Source: Lysobacter sp. (GTDB lineage: Bacteria > Pseudomonadota > Gammaproteobacteria > Xanthomonadales > Xanthomonadaceae). From it: a stretch of DNA of 64,000 bases. Location of the stretch: NCBI GenBank assembly GCA_008015835.1, contig SSGH01000015.1:87873-151872 (forward strand), written 5' to 3'. Numbering within the stretch: the stretch's first letter is position 1; each line of letters begins with the position of its first letter. This document shows positions 29,302-38,666 of the stretch, piece after piece. The notes beneath the pieces were generated by a model. The model was not told where the DNA came from and searched no databases. It saw nothing but the letters and a program-made list of their open reading frames with translations. The translations under genes were made by a program, and so were the position numbers.

Positions 29302-29442
29302 CGCGTCCAGCGACGGTCGCGGGCGAAGCGGATCGGAATCGAACCGCGGACGCACCGCATCCAACCGCACCAAACCGAAGTTCGTTACCCGTTTTTCTCA
29401 ATCGTTTTCACCATTTTCGAGCGTTGAAGCCGGAGCAATCCC

Positions 29443-29637
29443 ATGGCAGTCCAGAAATCCCGAGTCACTCCTTCCCGTCGCGGCCAACGCCGTTCGCACG
29501 ACGCCCTCACCGCCAAGCAATTGGCGACCGACCCGACCTCGGGCGAGATTCACCTGCGTCATCACGTCACCAAGGACGGCTACTACCGCGGCCGTCGCGT
29601 GATCGCTCCCAAGGTCAAGGTCGTCGACGAAGAGTGA
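29443..29637 (+). CDS. rpmF: 50S ribosomal protein L32
   Basis: The 64-residue product is [20 protein letters not shown] onward, the standard L32 N-terminus, with a basic middle and [12 protein letters not shown] near the C-terminus. The zinc-binding Cys residues of some L32 forms are absent, as in other gammaproteobacteria. It has a good ribosome-binding site (CCGGAGCAATCCCATG). It is placed between yceD and fabH. Confidence 0.97.
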   Translation: MAVQKSRVTPSRRGQRRSHDALTAKQLATDPTSGEIHLRHHVTKDGYYRGRRVIAPKVKVVDEE

Positions 29638-29782
29638 TCCCGTCGAAGCCGTTCGCGGCGGTATTCGACTGCGTCGTCGACGCGTCGTTACGGCTGCGTT
29701 CGGAGTCGCGCGCCGACGCCGCTTCGCGGCCGCAGGCGCCGGCTAGGAAGCCGGTCGGCGACACGACCCATTTCGATGCGAG

Positions 29783-29807
29783 CGATGCGGCCGTCATGGC
29801 CGCATCG
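29783..29807 (+). terminator. hairpin in the rpmF-fabH gap
   Basis: A perfect 10-bp stem (CGATGCGGCC with its complement) and a 5-base GTCAT loop are followed by TCGTTTCC, a weak T tract. It could attenuate or process the transcript between rpmF and fabH. A shorter CCGGCT/AGCCGG hairpin lies at 29739-29754. The rest of the 205-base gap shows no gene, and plsX, often found here in other gammaproteobacteria, is absent. Confidence 0.45.
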
Positions 29808-29842
29808 TCGTTTCCACGGGCTTCCTTGAGGTAACGACGGGC

Positions 29843-30823
29843 ATGAGCCAACAGCTTTACGCGCGAATCGCGGGCACGGGCAGCTATTTGCCCGAAAAAA
29901 TCCTGACCAACGACGATCTGTCGAAGATCGTCGACACCAGCGACGAATGGATCGCGGCGCGCACCGGCATCCGTCAGCGGCACATCGCCGCCGAGGGCGA
30001 AACCACGTCGGATCTCGGCTACAACGCGGCGGTGCGCGCGCTCGAAGCGGCGGGCGTCGAGGCGTCGGAAATCGATCTGATCGTCGTCGGCACGACCACG
30101 CCGGACCTGATCTTTCCGTCCACCGCATGCTTGATCCAGCATCGTTTGGGCGCGAACGGCTGTGCGGCGTTCGACGTCAACGCCGCGTGTTCGGGGTTCG
30201 TCTACGCGCTGACGGTCGCCGACAAATTCATCCGTTCCGGCGCCGCGAAGACGGCGTTGGTGATCGGCTCCGAAACGCTGACGCGCATGGTCGATTGGAA
30301 CGAACGCACCACCTGCGTGCTGTTCGGCGACGGCGCCGGCGCGGTAGTGCTCAAAGCGGACGCCGAAACCGGCATCCTCAGTACGCACATGCACGCCGAC
30401 GGCGGCAAGAAAGAATTGCTGTGGAACCCGGTCGGCGTCTCCGTCGGTTTCAAGCCCGAAGAGAAGAACGCCGGCGTTCGCATCCTGATGACCGGCAACG
30501 AAGTGTTCAAACACGCCGTGAAAGCGCTGGATTCCGTGGTCGAAGAGACGCTCGAGGCGAACGGTCTGGATCGTCACGATATCGATTGGCTGATTCCGCA
30601 TCAGGCCAACTTGCGCATCATCGAAGCGACCGCCAAGCGTCTGGACATGCCGATGGAACGCGTGATCGTCACCGTCGACCGGCACGGCAACACGTCGTCG
30701 GGATCGGTGCCGCTCGCGCTCGACGAGGCAGTGCGCTCGGGCAAGATCCAACGCGGGCAGTTGCTGCTGCTCGAAGCCTTCGGCGGCGGTTTCACCTGGG
30801 GATCGGCGCTGCTGCGCTATTGA
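29843..30823 (+). CDS. fabH: 3-oxoacyl-ACP synthase III (KAS III)
   Basis: FabH starts fatty acid synthesis by condensing acetyl-CoA (or another primer) with malonyl-ACP. The 326-residue protein has the Cys116-His253-Asn283 triad in [20 protein letters not shown] and [11 protein letters not shown]. The Trp of DTSDEWI in the N-terminal region is also conserved. It is the first committed enzyme gene of the fab cluster. Confidence 0.97.
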   Translation: MSQQLYARIAGTGSYLPEKILTNDDLSKIVDTSDEWIAARTGIRQRHIAAEGETTSDLGYNAAVRALEAAGVEASEIDLIVVGTTTPDLIFPSTACLIQHRLGANGCAAFDVNAACSGFVYALTVADKFIRSGAAKTALVIGSETLTRMVDWNERTTCVLFGDGAGAVVLKADAETGILSTHMHADGGKKELLWNPVGVSVGFKPEEKNAGVRILMTGNEVFKHAVKALDSVVEETLEANGLDRHDIDWLIPHQANLRIIEATAKRLDMPMERVIVTVDRHGNTSSGSVPLALDEAVRSGKIQRGQLLLLEAFGGGFTWGSALLRY

Positions 30824-30888
30824 GGCGATCGGTTTCGCCGTCGCCGCCGCTTCCGACGCGGACGTTGTCATCCCAGCCGATGTGTTGC

Positions 30889-30916
30889 ACGAAGCCCGCC
30901 TCGCCGCGGGCTTCGT
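30889..30916 (+). terminator. hairpin downstream of fabH
   Basis: A perfect 11-bp stem (ACGAAGCCCGC and its complement) with a 6-base loop lies 66 bases after the fabH stop. There is only a short T run after it, so termination may be partial or the hairpin may protect the 3' end. Confidence 0.5.
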
Positions 30917-31262
30917 CGTTTCGCGGGCGCCTCGCGTGCGCGATGCGCTGCGATTCGCCGGGTCGCGCCTCGCCATCGATCCGCTCGGTCGATCGATCGC
31001 GGACGCGCCGCAGCCGTCGTCTATCCCTCGGCCGAGTCGACGTCGGGACGGTCGCACTCCGGCGCGTCTCGTCTCGCATCCGACGAACGCGCGGACGCCC
31101 GTGGACATACGCCCTCGTACAGACAGACGGCGGGATTCGCCCGTATCATTCGCAACCGTTTCCGGGCCGCGCTTTCGAGCGCCGTTTCGGAACAGGCCGC
31201 CCCTCGCGTCGACAGGTCGCCGAACGGGTTGTCGTCCGCCATTTCCGCCCCATGTCTTCCCC

Positions 31263-31310
31263 AAGCTTGTCTTCACCCACGCTTGTCCTCACCGACGTTT
31301 GTCCTCACCC
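31263..31310. repeat. three tandem copies of a 16-base unit before fabD
   Basis: Units 31263-31278, 31279-31294 and 31295-31310 follow the pattern ACGCTTGTCCTCACCC with two to three changes per copy. A partial fourth copy (ACGTTTCC) follows. The array ends 23 bases before the fabD start and does not encode a credible peptide. Confidence 0.8.
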
Positions 31311-31333
31311 ACGTTTCCGCACAGGCCGACCGA

Positions 31334-32299
31334 GTGACCGCTACCACCGACGCGAACGATCCCACGCTCGCTTTCGTCTTTCCCGGCCAGGGTTCGCAGT
31401 CGGTCGGTATGCTGGCGGAACTGGCCGAGTTGCACGCCTCGATCCGCCACGACTTCGCCGAAGCCTCCGATGGCGCGGGCGTCGATCTGTGGGCGCTCTC
31501 GCAACAAGGTCCGGAAGAGCAGCTCAATCGCACCGAGTACACGCAGCCCGCGCTGCTCGCCGCGAGCGTCGCGGTGTGGCGGTTGTGGCGCGCGCAGGGC
31601 GGCGCATTGCCGGCGGCGCTCGCCGGCCACAGCTTGGGCGAATACACCGCGCTGGTCGCCGCCGAGGCCTTGTCGCTGCGCGAAGCCGCGCATTTGGTGC
31701 GCATTCGCGGCCAATTGATGCAAGCCGCCGCGCCCGCCGGTAGCGGCGCGATGGCGGCGGTGATCGGCGTCGACGACGACATCGTGCGCGGCGTCTGCGA
31801 GGAGGTCTCCGGCCGCGAGGTCGTGGTGCCCGCCAATTTCAATTCGCCGGGCCAGATCGTGATCGGCGGCCATGCCGCGGCGGTCGATCGCGCGGCCGAG
31901 TTGTTGACCGAACGCGGCGCGCGCAAAGTCGCACGTCTGGCGGTGAGCGTGCCCTCGCACACGCCGCTGATGCGCGATGCGGCGAATCGCTTGGCCGAGA
32001 CCATGCAAGGCTTGGCGTGGCGCGAACCGACGATGCCGATCGTGCAGAACGTCGACGGCGACATTCACGCGGGCGCGGATGCCGTGCGCGATGCGCTGGT
32101 GCGCCAGTTGTATCTGCCGGTGCAGTGGACCGCCTGCGTGCGAACGCTGGCCGCGCGCGGCATCGTGCGCATCGCCGAATGCGGCCCCGGCAAAGTGCTG
32201 TGCGGTTTGAACAAGCGCATCGAAAAATCCATCGAGAACCGCGCGCTCGGCGCCGTCGGCGATTTCGAAGCCGCGCTGCAGGCCTGGTCCGCGGCTTGA
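31334..32299 (+). CDS. fabD: malonyl-CoA:ACP transacylase
   Basis: FabD loads malonate from malonyl-CoA onto ACP. The 321 residues contain FVFPGQGSQSVGM near the N-terminus, the Ser100 nucleophile in AGHSLGEY, and His209 in VPSHTPLM. The GTG at 31334 gives a normal-length enzyme; an in-frame ATG 105 bases earlier would translate the 16-base repeat array into an unconserved leader. Confidence 0.95.
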   Translation: MTATTDANDPTLAFVFPGQGSQSVGMLAELAELHASIRHDFAEASDGAGVDLWALSQQGPEEQLNRTEYTQPALLAASVAVWRLWRAQGGALPAALAGHSLGEYTALVAAEALSLREAAHLVRIRGQLMQAAAPAGSGAMAAVIGVDDDIVRGVCEEVSGREVVVPANFNSPGQIVIGGHAAAVDRAAELLTERGARKVARLAVSVPSHTPLMRDAANRLAETMQGLAWREPTMPIVQNVDGDIHAGADAVRDALVRQLYLPVQWTACVRTLAARGIVRIAECGPGKVLCGLNKRIEKSIENRALGAVGDFEAALQAWSAA

Positions 32300-32372
32300 C
32301 GCTTCGACGCTGCTCGCCGCCCATCGCCGCGCTCGCCTCTCTTTTCACGACGACACGAACCGACGCTTTGTC

Positions 32373-33143
32373 ATGACTCCCGATTCCGATTCCGTCTCCG
32401 TCTCCCGTCCGCTCGCCAGCGAAATCGCGCTCGTCACCGGCGCCAGTCGCGGCATCGGCGCCGCGATCGCCGATACCTTGGCCGCGCAGGGCGCGACCGT
32501 GATCGGCACCGCCACCAGCGACAGCGGCGCGGAAGCCATAGGCGCGCGTCTGGCGCCGCTCGGCGGCCACGGGCGCAAACTCGACGTCGCCGACGGCGAT
32601 GCGGTCGTGGCGTTGATCGACGACATCGCCAAGGAGTTCGGCGCCGTCTCCATCCTGGTCAACAACGCCGGCATCACCCGCGACAATCTGTTGATGCGCA
32701 TGAAAGACGAGGAATGGCAGGCCATTCTCGACACCAACCTCAGCAGCGTGTATCGCACCAGCAAGGCGGTGATGCGCGGCATGATGAAGGCGCGCAAGGG
32801 CCGCATCGTCAACATCGCGTCGGTGATCGGCGTCACCGGCAACGCCGGACAAACCAATTACGCCGCCGCCAAAGCCGGCATCATCGCCTTCAGCAAATCG
32901 CTGGCGAAGGAAATCGGTTCGCGCGGCATCACGGTGAATGTGGTGGCGCCGGGTTTCATCGATACCGATATGACCCGCGCGTTGCCCGATTCGGCGAAAG
33001 AGGGCTTGCTCGGCCAAATCGCGCTCGGCCGCCTCGGCGAGGCGCAGAACATCGCGGACGCGGTGGCCTTTCTTGCCGGCCCCGGCGCCGCCTACATCAC
33101 CGGCGAAACCCTCCACGTCAACGGCGGGATGTACATGCCATGA
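32373..33143 (+). CDS. fabG: 3-oxoacyl-ACP reductase
   Basis: FabG reduces 3-ketoacyl-ACP with NADPH. The 256-residue short-chain dehydrogenase has the TGASRGIG cofactor motif at 22-29, NNAG at 97-100, and catalytic Ser150, Tyr163 and Lys167 (YAAAK). It lies between fabD and acpP. The N-terminal ten Ser/Asp/Val residues are an extension; later in-frame starts are possible. Confidence 0.96.
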   Translation: MTPDSDSVSVSRPLASEIALVTGASRGIGAAIADTLAAQGATVIGTATSDSGAEAIGARLAPLGGHGRKLDVADGDAVVALIDDIAKEFGAVSILVNNAGITRDNLLMRMKDEEWQAILDTNLSSVYRTSKAVMRGMMKARKGRIVNIASVIGVTGNAGQTNYAAAKAGIIAFSKSLAKEIGSRGITVNVVAPGFIDTDMTRALPDSAKEGLLGQIALGRLGEAQNIADAVAFLAGPGAAYITGETLHVNGGMYMP

Positions 33144-33256
33144 CGCCGTCGATTCGCGCGCGATCGGCCTCCTACAGCCGCAGAACGCCCTGCTTTACGG
33201 CTAAGTGATTGAATCGAAAAGACGCCGCCGGGCCTGTTGCGGGCTCGGCTTTCCCT

Positions 33257-33262
33257 TACACT
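33257..33262 (+). promoter_or_regulatory. candidate -10 element before acpP
   Basis: TACACT lies 34 bases upstream of the acpP ATG. A TTGCGG 14 bases further upstream is a poor -35. A separate acpP promoter is common because ACP is needed in large amounts; here it is only suggested. Confidence 0.35.
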
Positions 33263-33296
33263 ATTCCCTGCGATATCCATCCGGAGTACACCACCC

Positions 33297-33533
33297 ATGA
33301 GCAGCATCGAAGAACGCGTCAAGAAAATCGTCGTCGAACAACTCGGCGTGAAGGAAGAAGAAGTCACCAACAGCGCCTCCTTCGTCGACGATCTCGGCGC
33401 CGATTCCCTCGACACGGTCGAACTGGTGATGGCGCTCGAAGAAGAATTCGAGTGCGAGATTCCGGACGAAGAGGCCGAGAAGATCACTTCGGTCCAGCAA
33501 GCGATCGACTACATCAAGAATCACGTCAAGTGA
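33297..33533 (+). CDS. acpP: acyl carrier protein
   Basis: The 78-residue acidic protein carries the 4'-phosphopantetheine attachment motif [10 protein letters not shown], with the Ser at residue 37. It shuttles acyl chains among the Fab enzymes. The ATG with CCGGAGTACACC upstream is preferred; a GTG 60 bases earlier would overlap the candidate -10. Confidence 0.98.
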   Translation: MSSIEERVKKIVVEQLGVKEEEVTNSASFVDDLGADSLDTVELVMALEEEFECEIPDEEAEKITSVQQAIDYIKNHVK

Positions 33534-33920
33534 CGGAACGCGTTCGGCGCGCGCGAGGTACCGATGCGCGCCGAACGTCGCCGCCGCCGACGCGTTCCGA
33601 CGACGAAGCCGTCGGTCCGCGCGCCGTCGACGGCGAGCTTCGGGAGACGGTTCTCTCGAACGGCGGATCGTCGTAGACCGTGCGGTCGAACGGCGCGCCG
33701 TTCGCGCCGTCTCCTTCGATGTCGCGCATACGCGCAGCGTCCTCGCGGACGCGACCACACGGGGCTGCTTGCGGCCCCGTGCGCACACTCGGAGCCGGGA
33801 TTCGGCTCCGTCTCGATTCGGAGCCGCCCCGGCTCCGTCGCGGCGCCGCCGCGATCGGCCGCGAACGATTCGCCGCGCCGACGCCTCGCGACCGCCGCAC
33901 GTTCGGAACTGGAGCGCTCT
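33534..33920. other. hairpin-rich gap between acpP and fabF
   Basis: No gene is supported in these 387 bases. Three perfect hairpins follow each other: 33758-33781 (8-bp stem from CACGGGGC), 33790-33810 (8-bp stem from CGGAGCCG) and 33819-33837 (7-bp stem from CGGAGCC). The second and third share the same stem sequence. They could form a transcription attenuator or RNA-processing and stability sites that separate acpP and fabF levels. Confidence 0.6.
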
Positions 33921-35159
33921 ATGTCTCAACGTCGCGTCGTCGTCACCGGTTTGGGCATCGTTTCGCCGCTCGGCAACGATCTGGCCAGCAACTGGGACGC
34001 CATCGTCCATGGCCGTTCGGGCATCGCCCCGGTCTCGAACTTCGACGCGTCCGCGTTCGCGACGCGGATCGCGGGCGAGGTGAAGAATTTCGATCCGTCG
34101 CTTTGGATCTCGGCGAAAGATCAGAAAAAAATGGACCCCTTCATCCATTACGGCGTCGCCGCCACGATGATGGCGATCCAGGATTCGGGGCTCACCATCG
34201 ACGAGCGCAACGTCGAGCGCATCGGCGCGATCGTCGGCTCGGGCATCGGCGGCATCCTCGGCATCGAAGAGCAAACCATCCGCTACCACGAGGGCGGGCC
34301 GCGCAAGGTCTCGCCGTTCTACGTGCCCAGCACGATCATCAACATGCTGCCGGGCCAAATCACGCTGATGACCGGCATCAAGGGCCCGAATTTCTCCGCC
34401 GTGTCCGCTTGCGCCTCGTCGAACCATTCGATCGGCATGGCGATGCGCATGATCCAGTACGGCGACGCCGACGCGATGATCGCGGGCGGCGCCGAGCGCG
34501 GCTCCACGCCGACCGCGATGGCCGGGTTCTGTTCGATGAAGGCGATGTCCACGCGCAACGACGAGCCCACGCTCGCCTCGCGCCCGTGGGACAAGGACCG
34601 CGACGGCTTCGTGCTCGGCGACGGCGCCGGCATCGTGGTGCTGGAAGAATACGAATCGGCGAAAGCGCGCGGCGCGAACATCTATTGCGAACTGATCGGT
34701 TTCGGCGCCAGCTCCGACGCGTTCCACATGACCGCGCCGAGCGAGAACGGCGAAGGCCCGGCGCGCTGCATGGTCGCGGCGCTGAAGGATGCGCGCATCG
34801 CGCCGGACGCGGTGGGATATCTCAACGCGCACGGCACTTCGACGCCGCTCGGCGATTTGGCCGAAACGCTATCGATCAAAACCGCGTTCGGCGATCACGC
34901 CCGTCAGTTGATGGTGTCCTCGACCAAGTCGATGACCGGGCATCTGCTCGGCGCGGCCGGCGGCGTCGAGGCGGTGTATTCGGTGATGGCGATCAAGCAC
35001 GGCGTCGTGCCGCCGACGATCAATCTCGATCAGCCGGGCGAAGGCTGCGACCTCGATTACGTGCCGAACGTGGCGCGCGACGCGAAGATAGACGTCGCGG
35101 TGTCCAACGGCTTCGGGTTCGGCGGCACCAACGCCTCGCTCGTGTTCCGCCGCCTCTGA
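33921..35159 (+). CDS. fabF: 3-oxoacyl-ACP synthase II (KAS II)
   Basis: FabF elongates acyl-ACP, including C16:1 to C18:1. The 412-residue protein has the Cys164-His304-His341 triad (SACASSNHSIG, NAHGTSTPLGD, KSMTGHLLGAAGG), with Lys336 also conserved. The start MSQRRVVVTGLG is typical. It follows the hairpin-rich gap after acpP. Confidence 0.97.
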   Translation: MSQRRVVVTGLGIVSPLGNDLASNWDAIVHGRSGIAPVSNFDASAFATRIAGEVKNFDPSLWISAKDQKKMDPFIHYGVAATMMAIQDSGLTIDERNVERIGAIVGSGIGGILGIEEQTIRYHEGGPRKVSPFYVPSTIINMLPGQITLMTGIKGPNFSAVSACASSNHSIGMAMRMIQYGDADAMIAGGAERGSTPTAMAGFCSMKAMSTRNDEPTLASRPWDKDRDGFVLGDGAGIVVLEEYESAKARGANIYCELIGFGASSDAFHMTAPSENGEGPARCMVAALKDARIAPDAVGYLNAHGTSTPLGDLAETLSIKTAFGDHARQLMVSSTKSMTGHLLGAAGGVEAVYSVMAIKHGVVPPTINLDQPGEGCDLDYVPNVARDAKIDVAVSNGFGFGGTNASLVFRRL

Positions 35160-35184
35160 TCGCGTTCGACGCGCGCGCGCCGCG

Positions 35185-36651
35185 ATGATCGTCACTCGTG
35201 CGTTGCCGGCGGATTGCGATCTGCTGCGCTTGCATCGGTTGGCGCCCGCGCGCTATCCGCTGCTGTTGCAGTCCACATCGTCCTCGCTCACCGCCGGGCA
35301 TACGCTCGGGCGGTGGGACATGCTGCTCGCCGCGAACGGCGAGGCGCTGCGACTGGACGGCGAAGGCGGATTGCACGCCCGCGACCGCGCCGGCGTCGAG
35401 CGCCGCATGGGCGGCGCGGACGACCACGATTTTCTCGATGCCCTGGATGCGCGTTGGCGCAAGCTGCGGGTATCGCGCGAAGAGCCGCGCTGGCCGTTTC
35501 GCGGCGGTTGGGCGCTGTTTCTGGGCTACGAATTGGCCGGGCAGGTCGAGCCCGTGCTGCGCGCGCCGATGGCCGAAGGCGGGTTGCCGGTCGCGCTCGC
35601 GCTGCGTTGCCCGGCGGCGATCCTGCGCGATCACGCCACCGGCGAATGCGTCGCCCTGGTCGAAAGCGAGGGCGATAGCGCCGATGCGAGCGGCGCGCCG
35701 GTTCGCGACGCCGAGACGGTGCTGCAGCGCATCGTCGACGATGTCGCGCGCTCGCGAATCTTGCCGGACGCGCGCTGGCGTGCGCCGACGATGATCGAGG
35801 ACGACGCGTCGGAGGCGTTCGTGCGCGGGGTCGAACGCATTCTCGAATACCTCGCTGCCGGCGATGTGTTCCAAGTGAATCTGTCGCGCGGTTGGCGCGC
35901 GCGTTTCGCGGCGTCGAGCGGCGAGAACGAATGCGAGCGCATCGATCCCGCCGCGTTCTACCAGCGGCTGCGCGCTGCGAGTCCCGCGCCGTTCGCGGGC
36001 CTGTTCGCGGGAGACGGATGGGCGGTGGTCAGCTCCTCGCCCGAGCGCTTGGTGTCGGTGCGCGGCGATATCGTCGAAACCCGGCCGATCGCCGGCACGC
36101 GTCCGCGCTTCGCGGGCGACGACGATGCCGCGCGCATCCGCGAGTTGGTCGGTCACCCGAAGGAACGCGCCGAACACGTGATGCTCATCGATCTGGAGCG
36201 CAACGATCTGGGTCGCGTCTGCGCGCCGGGCAGCGTGGAAGTGAACGAATTGATGACGGTCGAAAGTTATTCGCACGTGCATCACATCGTCAGCAACGTG
36301 CGCGGCCGTTTGCGCGACGGCGTGGCGCCGGGCGAAGCGATCCGCGCGGTGTTCCCGGGCGGCACGATCACCGGCTGCCCGAAAGTGCGCTGCATGCAGA
36401 TCATCGCCGAACTCGAAGGCGTCGGCCGCGGCGCGTACACCGGCGCGATGGGCTGGCTCAACCGCGATGGCGACCTGGATCTGAACATCCTGATCCGTAG
36501 CGCGGAAATCGAAGGCGACACGCTGCGGTTCCGCACCGGCGCCGGCATCGTCGCCGACTCCGACCCGCAGCGCGAACTCGACGAAACCCGAGCGAAGGCG
36601 CGCGGCCTGCTGCAGGCCTTGGGCGAGGCGTCGCCCAAGAGCGCTTCGTGA
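35185..36651 (+). CDS. pabB: aminodeoxychorismate synthase component I
   Basis: PabB converts chorismate and ammonia to 4-amino-4-deoxychorismate for folate. The 488 residues show the chorismate-binding fold (VFQVNLSRGW, SSSPERLVS, HVMLIDLERNDLGRVC, FPGGTITGCPKVRCMQII). The motif PIAGTRPR has Ala303 where E. coli PabB has its catalytic Lys (PIKGT); Ala is also the TrpE state. Adjacency to pabC, overlapping by four bases, favours the PabB assignment. No glutaminase domain is fused. Confidence 0.88.
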   Translation: MIVTRALPADCDLLRLHRLAPARYPLLLQSTSSSLTAGHTLGRWDMLLAANGEALRLDGEGGLHARDRAGVERRMGGADDHDFLDALDARWRKLRVSREEPRWPFRGGWALFLGYELAGQVEPVLRAPMAEGGLPVALALRCPAAILRDHATGECVALVESEGDSADASGAPVRDAETVLQRIVDDVARSRILPDARWRAPTMIEDDASEAFVRGVERILEYLAAGDVFQVNLSRGWRARFAASSGENECERIDPAAFYQRLRAASPAPFAGLFAGDGWAVVSSSPERLVSVRGDIVETRPIAGTRPRFAGDDDAARIRELVGHPKERAEHVMLIDLERNDLGRVCAPGSVEVNELMTVESYSHVHHIVSNVRGRLRDGVAPGEAIRAVFPGGTITGCPKVRCMQIIAELEGVGRGAYTGAMGWLNRDGDLDLNILIRSAEIEGDTLRFRTGAGIVADSDPQRELDETRAKARGLLQALGEASPKSAS

Positions 36652-37568
36652 CCTCCTCGCCGACCGCGCGCGACGCGTCGGCGCTGCGCGTATTCGCAGG
36701 CGACGAGGCGCTCGCGCCCGAGCGCGTCGCCGACGTGTTGGCGCGCAGTCGCGGCATGGCGTACGGCGACGGCGTGTTCGAGACCATGCGTGCGCATCGC
36801 GGTGCGATCCACTGGTGGCCCGCGCACTGGGCGCGCGCCGCGCGCGGCGCCGAGCGACTGGGGTTCGCGCTGCCGTCGCGGGCGCGCGTCGAAGCCGAGC
36901 GCGATGCGCGCCTGCGTGCGACGCCGGACGGCGTCCTCAAATGGACCCTGCTGCGCGGCGCCGGCGCGCGCGGCTACGCACCCGATCCCGAAGCGCCGAC
37001 GCTCTGGTGGTGGTCCGCGCATCCCGCGCCGCCGCCGTACGCGCGCGCGCTTCGGTTGCGTTGGTGCGACACGCGTTTGGCCGCGCAGCCGCGTCTGGCC
37101 GGCATCAAACACTGCAATCGGCTCGAACAGGTGCTGGCGCGCGCGGAATGGGCGCGACTCGACGCCGACGAAGCCGCCTGCGACGACGGCCTGATGCGCG
37201 ACGCCGACGGCCTCGCGATCTGCGCGACCTCGGCCAATCTGCTGGTCTATCGCGACGGCGGTTGGCGCACGCCGCCGGTCGAACGCTGCGGCATCGCCGG
37301 CGTCTGCCGCGCCTGGGCGATCGAGGCGCTGGGCGCGCGCGAAGCCGAACTGAGCGTCGACGCGGTGGAATCGGCCGAGGCCGTCGTTCTTTGCAACGCG
37401 TTGCGCGGCCTGCTGCCGGTCGCGCGCCTCGGCGACGCCCGTTGGCCGTCGCGGCATCCGGCCGTGGACGACGCCCTGCGCCGCCTCGCCGCCGCGCATC
37501 CGGCCTTCGCCGCCTCGCCGGCGGTCGCGGAGACCGCCCGCGCCGACATCGGCGACAATGCACAATGA
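36648..37568 (+). CDS. pabC: 4-amino-4-deoxychorismate lyase
   Basis: PabC releases pyruvate from aminodeoxychorismate to give p-aminobenzoate, using PLP. The 306-residue protein has the aminotransferase class IV traits: GMAYGDGVFETMR at 36-48, and Lys154 in LAGIKHCNRLEQVLAR, which binds PLP. The C-terminus has TSANLLVYRDG and GIAGVCRAWA. The start is GTG overlapping the pabB stop, so the two folate steps are coupled. Confidence 0.94.
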   Translation: MTSSPTARDASALRVFAGDEALAPERVADVLARSRGMAYGDGVFETMRAHRGAIHWWPAHWARAARGAERLGFALPSRARVEAERDARLRATPDGVLKWTLLRGAGARGYAPDPEAPTLWWWSAHPAPPPYARALRLRWCDTRLAAQPRLAGIKHCNRLEQVLARAEWARLDADEAACDDGLMRDADGLAICATSANLLVYRDGGWRTPPVERCGIAGVCRAWAIEALGAREAELSVDAVESAEAVVLCNALRGLLPVARLGDARWPSRHPAVDDALRRLAAAHPAFAASPAVAETARADIGDNAQ

Positions 37569-37598
37569 CGGCGCTGCCGTGAATCCCGAGGTCCTGCC

Positions 37599-38666
37599 GT
37601 GAGTGCGCCCCGCAAACGTTCCAAATCGCTGTTCGGCCTGCTCTTGTGGGGTCTGCTGGGTGCGGTCGCGCTGTTCGCGGTCGCCGCGGTGGTCGGGTAT
37701 CGGCATTACGACGCGTTCGCCGATGCGCCGATCGCCGGTATCGATCCCGGCGAAACCGTGACCATCGCGCCGGGCGATGCGCTGCCGACGGTGGTGCGCA
37801 AGCTGCGCGCTTTGGGCGCGGGCGGGAGCGACTTGGAATGGCGCGCACTGGCGCGCGAACTGGGCGCCGCGGGCAAGCTGCAGGTCGGCGAATACGCCCT
37901 GGAGCCCGGCATGAGCCCGCGCACGCTGCTGCAGCGGATGCGCGACGGCAAGGTGGTGAGCTATCGCTTCACCATCGTCGAAGGCTGGAATATCCGCGAA
38001 TTGCGCGCCGCGCTCGCGAAGGCGAAGCCGCTGGCGCAAGAGGCCGCGCAACTGGACGATGCGGCGCTGATGCGCGCGCTCGGCCGCGGCGGGCAGCATC
38101 CGGAAGGCCGTTTTCTGCCCGAAACCTATCTCTACAACCGCGGCGACAGCGATTTGGACGTGCTCAAGCGCGCCGCCGACGCGCTCGACCGCACGCTGAC
38201 CGAGATCTGGAACGGTCGCGACCAAGATTTGCCGCTGAAAACGCCGTACGAACTGCTCACGTTGGCCTCGATCGTCGAGAAAGAAACCGGCGTCGCCGAC
38301 GAGCGCCCGCAGATCGCCGGCGTGTTCGTGCGTCGCCTGAAAGTGCCGATGCGGTTGGAGACCGACCCGACCGTGATCTACGGCCTGGGCAGCGCCTACA
38401 CCGGCAATATCCGCCGTAAGGATTTGGACGCCGATACGCCGTACAACACCTACACCCGCGACGGCCTGCCGCCGACGCCGATCGCGATGGCCGGCGCCGA
38501 CGCGATCCGCGCCGCCGCGCATCCGGCGGACGGCGATGCGTTGTTCTTCGTCGCGGTCGGCGACGGCAGCGGCCGTCACGTCTTCACCAAGACTTACGGC
38601 GAACATCAAACCGCGGTGGCCGAGTATCTGCGCCGCTACCGCGAACAACGGGCGAAGACGCAGTGA
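37599..38666 (+). CDS. mltG: endolytic murein transglycosylase
   Basis: MltG cleaves nascent peptidoglycan strands and sets their length. The 355 residues start with an N-terminal membrane helix (about 10-33), then a LysM-like region and the YceG catalytic domain with [12 protein letters not shown] and [10 protein letters not shown], where Glu227 is the expected catalytic residue. [11 protein letters not shown] and [14 protein letters not shown] are also typical. The stop overlaps the tmk start. Confidence 0.96.
   Translation: MSAPRKRSKSLFGLLLWGLLGAVALFAVAAVVGYRHYDAFADAPIAGIDPGETVTIAPGDALPTVVRKLRALGAGGSDLEWRALARELGAAGKLQVGEYALEPGMSPRTLLQRMRDGKVVSYRFTIVEGWNIRELRAALAKAKPLAQEAAQLDDAALMRALGRGGQHPEGRFLPETYLYNRGDSDLDVLKRAADALDRTLTEIWNGRDQDLPLKTPYELLTLASIVEKETGVADERPQIAGVFVRRLKVPMRLETDPTVIYGLGSAYTGNIRRKDLDADTPYNTYTRDGLPPTPIAMAGADAIRAAAHPADGDALFFVAVGDGSGRHVFTKTYGEHQTAVAEYLRRYREQRAKTQ

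Larger units (their letters stand above)
30824..31333. other. intergenic region between fabH and fabD
   Basis: No credible gene is seen in these 510 bases. It holds a hairpin at 30889-30916 and a 16-base tandem repeat at 31263-31310 (both listed separately). Short open frames here are Arg-rich and have no ribosome-binding site, so they look like chance GC-rich frames. The region may carry a promoter for fabD, but no clear -35/-10 pair was found. Confidence 0.6.

Noticed and set aside
31021..31242. Small frames in the fabH-fabD gap as genes
   Set aside because: No ribosome-binding sites, Arg-rich composition, and no conserved pattern.
35185..36651. Calling the chorismate-binding enzyme TrpE
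   Set aside because: Although PIAGT is TrpE-like, the gene overlaps pabC and lies in the fab cluster where pabB is usual in this family.
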